Of a stretch of DNA of 64,000 nucleotides, positions 62,085 through 64,000 are shown piece after piece. Origin of the DNA: Norana najaformis (Eukaryota > Annelida > Clitellata > Crassiclitellata > Hormogastridae); the NCBI GenBank assembly GCA_964023275.1, contig OZ029929.1, positions 4,456,381 through 4,520,380 of the forward strand. The letters are read 5' to 3'. The position numbers and the translations under genes are program-made. Numbering within the stretch: the stretch's first letter is position 1; every line of letters starts with the position of its first letter. The notes below the pieces were generated by a model. The model was not told where the DNA came from, did not search any database, and saw only the letters and a program-made list of their open reading frames with translations.

Positions 62085-63798
62085 GTGGTTGCTGCTGTGA
62101 GATCAAGCGTAGCCTTGAGTTTTTATGGCATGGCATTTTAAGCGCTTACATGGAAGAAAACTTCATAGATAAGGTGTTTGTCATCTGGATTAACTCTTTC
62201 CACACCTTGGATCTTTTCATTCTCTCTTTACCTCAAGTCACACATGTTTAGATTGTCAGCTGTTTTTGTGGTTCTAAAGGTGCTATATGAATGTTTTTAT
62301 ACATCTGGCATATTTCTGTTGTTCTGGTTACAGGAAAGGAGACTTGAAGGTGGTGTGGTAGGATCTCAGAAACGCCGTGCAAAACCCCAGTTGGAAACAA
62401 CGGTAATATCAAGCACCTACTCACTGCGACGACGACAAGTCACCAGCTCAGTCCAATCTACAGGGAACTTCAGAGGTAAGTGTGTTTTATGTTCTGATCT
62501 AATCCAATGATTAGATCCAATGACAACTGAAATACTATTATCATTTAGATGTTTAATCATTGGATTATGGAAATTATGTAATCATAGATTATGATGATTG
62601 GAAAGTCACTGGAAAATTAATGAGCAGAACAGTTGTGCTTTTCTGTGTAATTGTAATTTAGAAATTATATCTAGCACCACTTATTTAGGCTCATCAGAAG
62701 CGCTCCCTCCCAGAGCTAGCAGGGAATAATGCGGTGTTAAAGTGCCTGTAGAAAATGTAGAGGAATTCCCGCCAAAGATCACCAGGCTAGTTGTTCCAGG
62801 AGGTGCGGACAACGACGGTGAAACTACAACTGTGCAGTAGCAGTTCGACCCCGAGGGATGACCAGGTCTCCCTGACCGCAATAGTCTGCGGCCAGGGATG
62901 GTGGAAACTGGGACACAAAGTTTCTGTAAGTCGCAGCACAACCAACAAGGCAGTTCTGGTCGAGGACCAAAATTTTAAACAGAATGCGGTGTGTGTCTGT
63001 GTGTGGCACAAAATTCTTGTCTTTGCAGAGTAGCCTGGTGGTTAATGTGCTTGATTGTCAATCTGGAAGTTGAGGGTTCAAATTCCCACCAGGAGTGGAG
63101 CAGACAGATGATTTCTCTGCCACTGCACCCCTAGCAAACGCAGCTAGAAATGAGTACACTGACCATACATTGTCAGTGGGAAGATCGGGCGGCAAAGGAG
63201 AGGACTGGGCACCCACTGAGACTAAGAAAATGAAGTTGTTAACACTTGATACTCATGACTGCCTCTTGAGGTTAGCCAGAGGGACTGGTCTCTTGCTTGT
63301 TCATTTACATATGAATGATGTTACTGAGTGCAACCAACGTTTAAGTAATTTAACCCATATTTTACAAAGTATCTCTTCAAGTCTGTCTACTCACAGGCAT
63401 TTGAAGCCAAGCTCCTGTAAATGCTTGTTAGTAACTGTACTGTAATATAATTTATATAGCGCTTCACAAAATCATCTTCTCAGAAGTGCTTCCAGCTCAC
63501 AATTAATGGCAAAAAAGAAGTCTTTCTGCTGCAGGAGGAGATGCAAGTAGGAATCAGGAGGCAGAGAGAGATCCAGGTAGCAGACAGAGTTACAACAAAA
63601 AGGCTTATGCTGGTAGAAGAGCAAGCAAAATGAACAGGTCACCTTGTAAGAGAATGGAATTGCCATAGAAATTTATGTTATAGCGTTCACGATATAATAT
63701 CTGTTTCAGGATCCTCTAATGACGAAGCATCATCTGAGAATTCTCCCTTCGTTTCTGAAATTTCCTTCAACCTGGATAAAGAATCAGGCGAGGAGTGA
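48604..63798 (+). CDS. NCAPG: condensin I subunit CAP-G (NCAPG), 18 coding exons
   Basis: This is the HEAT-repeat subunit G of condensin I, which with CAP-H binds DNA and supports mitotic chromosome condensation. Exons: 48604-48699, 48897-49127, 49760-49988, 50449-50679, 51428-51620, 53041-53190, 54040-54156, 54430-54643, 55582-55758, 56146-56253, 56889-57008, 57450-57719, 58805-58986, 59689-59866, 60207-60377, 61317-61562, 62334-62475 and 63710-63798. They total 3144 nt (1047 residues; human has 1015). Phases agree throughout. Family blocks include FKREPAVERSIDF, AVLALSRLQNP, FAVRRAVLSSIAASAKTLPS, LAYQVLAEKVHIRA, LELLNCLDVENS, DFTRAAEIKERITSLESSR (short coiled coil, about 488-546), HWYNPVTEDDTRLRQCLG and IKVANEIL. 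The order matches NCAPG, not NCAPG2. An acidic E-rich tract (about 890-971) precedes a basic tail. At the end, GAGGAGTGAGT can be read as a TGA stop or as a GA/GTGAGT donor; I favour the stop because the length fits. Confidence 0.93.
52720..52860. repeat. family E dispersed repeat in NCAPG intron 5
   Basis: It has the TCTAATCTAATGGCTTCTGTAG start and the AATGCACAAGGCATCAATCA word of family E. The rest of this 1.4-kb intron (51621-53040) holds a family F copy near 51680-51780 and nothing else I can name. Confidence 0.5.
53690..54030. repeat. GAT/ATG-rich simple sequence before NCAPG exon 7
   Basis: Irregular GATGAT and GATTAT words run up to about 15 bases before the exon at 54040. A family F fragment lies inside near 53815-53860. 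Confidence 0.75.
57785..57985 (+). mobile_element. SINE-like family B copy in NCAPG intron 12
   Basis: The body words AATGGCAAGTCATGCAGTGC and TTGGAATTCATC match the other family B copies. The tRNA-like head is not clear here. Confidence 0.5.
58300..58430 (-). repeat. family D repeat, reverse
   Basis: An unbroken reverse copy in NCAPG intron 12. It serves as a reference for the family D copy at 14683-15025 that is split by the foldback arm. Confidence 0.55.
59305..59570 (-). mobile_element. tRNA-derived SINE, family A, reverse
   Basis: In NCAPG intron 13, ending about 120 bases before exon 14. Minus-strand words AGTGGCAAGCAAACTGGACTG and GAGTTCAAATCTCTGCCAGG mark the tRNA-like head; the body aligns with 44080-44364. 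Confidence 0.6.
60670..60815 (+). repeat. family D repeat
   Basis: A forward copy in NCAPG intron 15 with the GGCACCCATTCAAACAGGCA core and GGATCTCACCCAATCAATT. Confidence 0.55.
62046..62082. repeat. GA microsatellite in NCAPG intron 16
   Basis: A pure GA run of roughly 16 units. Confidence 0.9.
63024..63285 (+). mobile_element. tRNA-derived SINE, family A
   Basis: Head GTAGCCTGGTGGTTAATGTG and B-box-like GGTTCAAATTCC, then the body with GAGTACACTGACCATACATT. It lies in NCAPG intron 17 together with a family F copy (about 63440-63560). Confidence 0.65.
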
Positions 63799-64000
63799 GT
63801 TGTTGTCATTGTGAAATTTGTTTAATTTAACGTAAAATGGAACTTATTTTAATCCTCAGTTCCACTGTCTACTTCATTCATACTAATGTAAGTCATGCAG
63901 TCATATAGGTGGTAATTATTCTTACTGATAACTTTTGTCGACAGAAGCATGTAACCCCATCTGCCTTTGGACTAGTTCACACTTCCTGCGACATGATTCT
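63799..64000. other. sequence after the NCAPG stop
   Basis: If the TGA at 63796-63798 is the stop, this is 3' UTR or downstream DNA. I see no AATAAA and no further recognisable exon before the window ends. Confidence 0.4.

Noticed and set aside
48604-63798. NCAPG2 (condensin II) as the identity
   Set aside because: The block order and residues follow NCAPG throughout, and length is close to 1015 residues.

Overview
This window is animal (metazoan) nuclear DNA. Every real gene is split into small exons with GT-AG introns, intergenic DNA and introns are AT-rich, and dispersed repeats, microsatellites and tRNA-derived SINE-like elements are dense. The gene content (a TBC1D12/14 family RabGAP, PP2A regulatory subunit B55, a whirlin-type PDZ scaffold and condensin I subunit CAP-G) fits an invertebrate bilaterian. 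I cannot place the species from sequence alone.

Layout: (1) 1-2964 is repeat-rich DNA, either upstream of or intronic to the next gene. (2) 2965-10287 (+) holds the last eight coding exons of a TBC1D12/14-like gene, covering the whole TBC domain. (3) 10288-16613 is intergenic, with a 184-bp hAT-type MITE, a foldback element and several copies of a repeat ending in an ATTACG-type tail. (4) 16802-26441 (+) is a complete PPP2R2/B55 gene with 8 coding exons and 448 codons, preceded by a promoter-like cluster. (5) 26442-30634 is intergenic or untranslated, with one unexplained 279-codon minus-strand ORF. (6) 30635-46143 (-) is a complete whirlin-like gene with 14 coding exons and 1410 residues (HHD1-PDZ1-PDZ2-HHD2-disordered linker-PDZ3). 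Its last intron carries an apparently young RTE-like LINE whose 5' half is inverted. (7) 46144-48603 is the spacer between two divergently transcribed genes. (8) 48604-63798 (+) is an NCAPG gene with 18 coding exons and about 1047 residues, essentially complete.

The four host genes are not a functional cluster. They act in membrane traffic/autophagy, phosphatase targeting, stereocilia/actin-protrusion scaffolding and chromosome condensation. All exon models were spliced by eye from reading frame, GT-AG sites and recalled family similarity. The internal phases of all four models are mutually consistent, and the three complete genes give totals divisible by three.

The most unusual features are tandem repeats that include splice sites: a 27-bp array re-copying the 5' splice site of a TBC exon, and a duplicated, in-frame 3' splice site in the whirlin gene. 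Next are the twin-priming-style LINE with a 12-bp target duplication, a hAT MITE with a perfect 8-bp target duplication inside a minisatellite, and a foldback whose one arm interrupts another repeat. I found no convincing undescribed multi-gene system.
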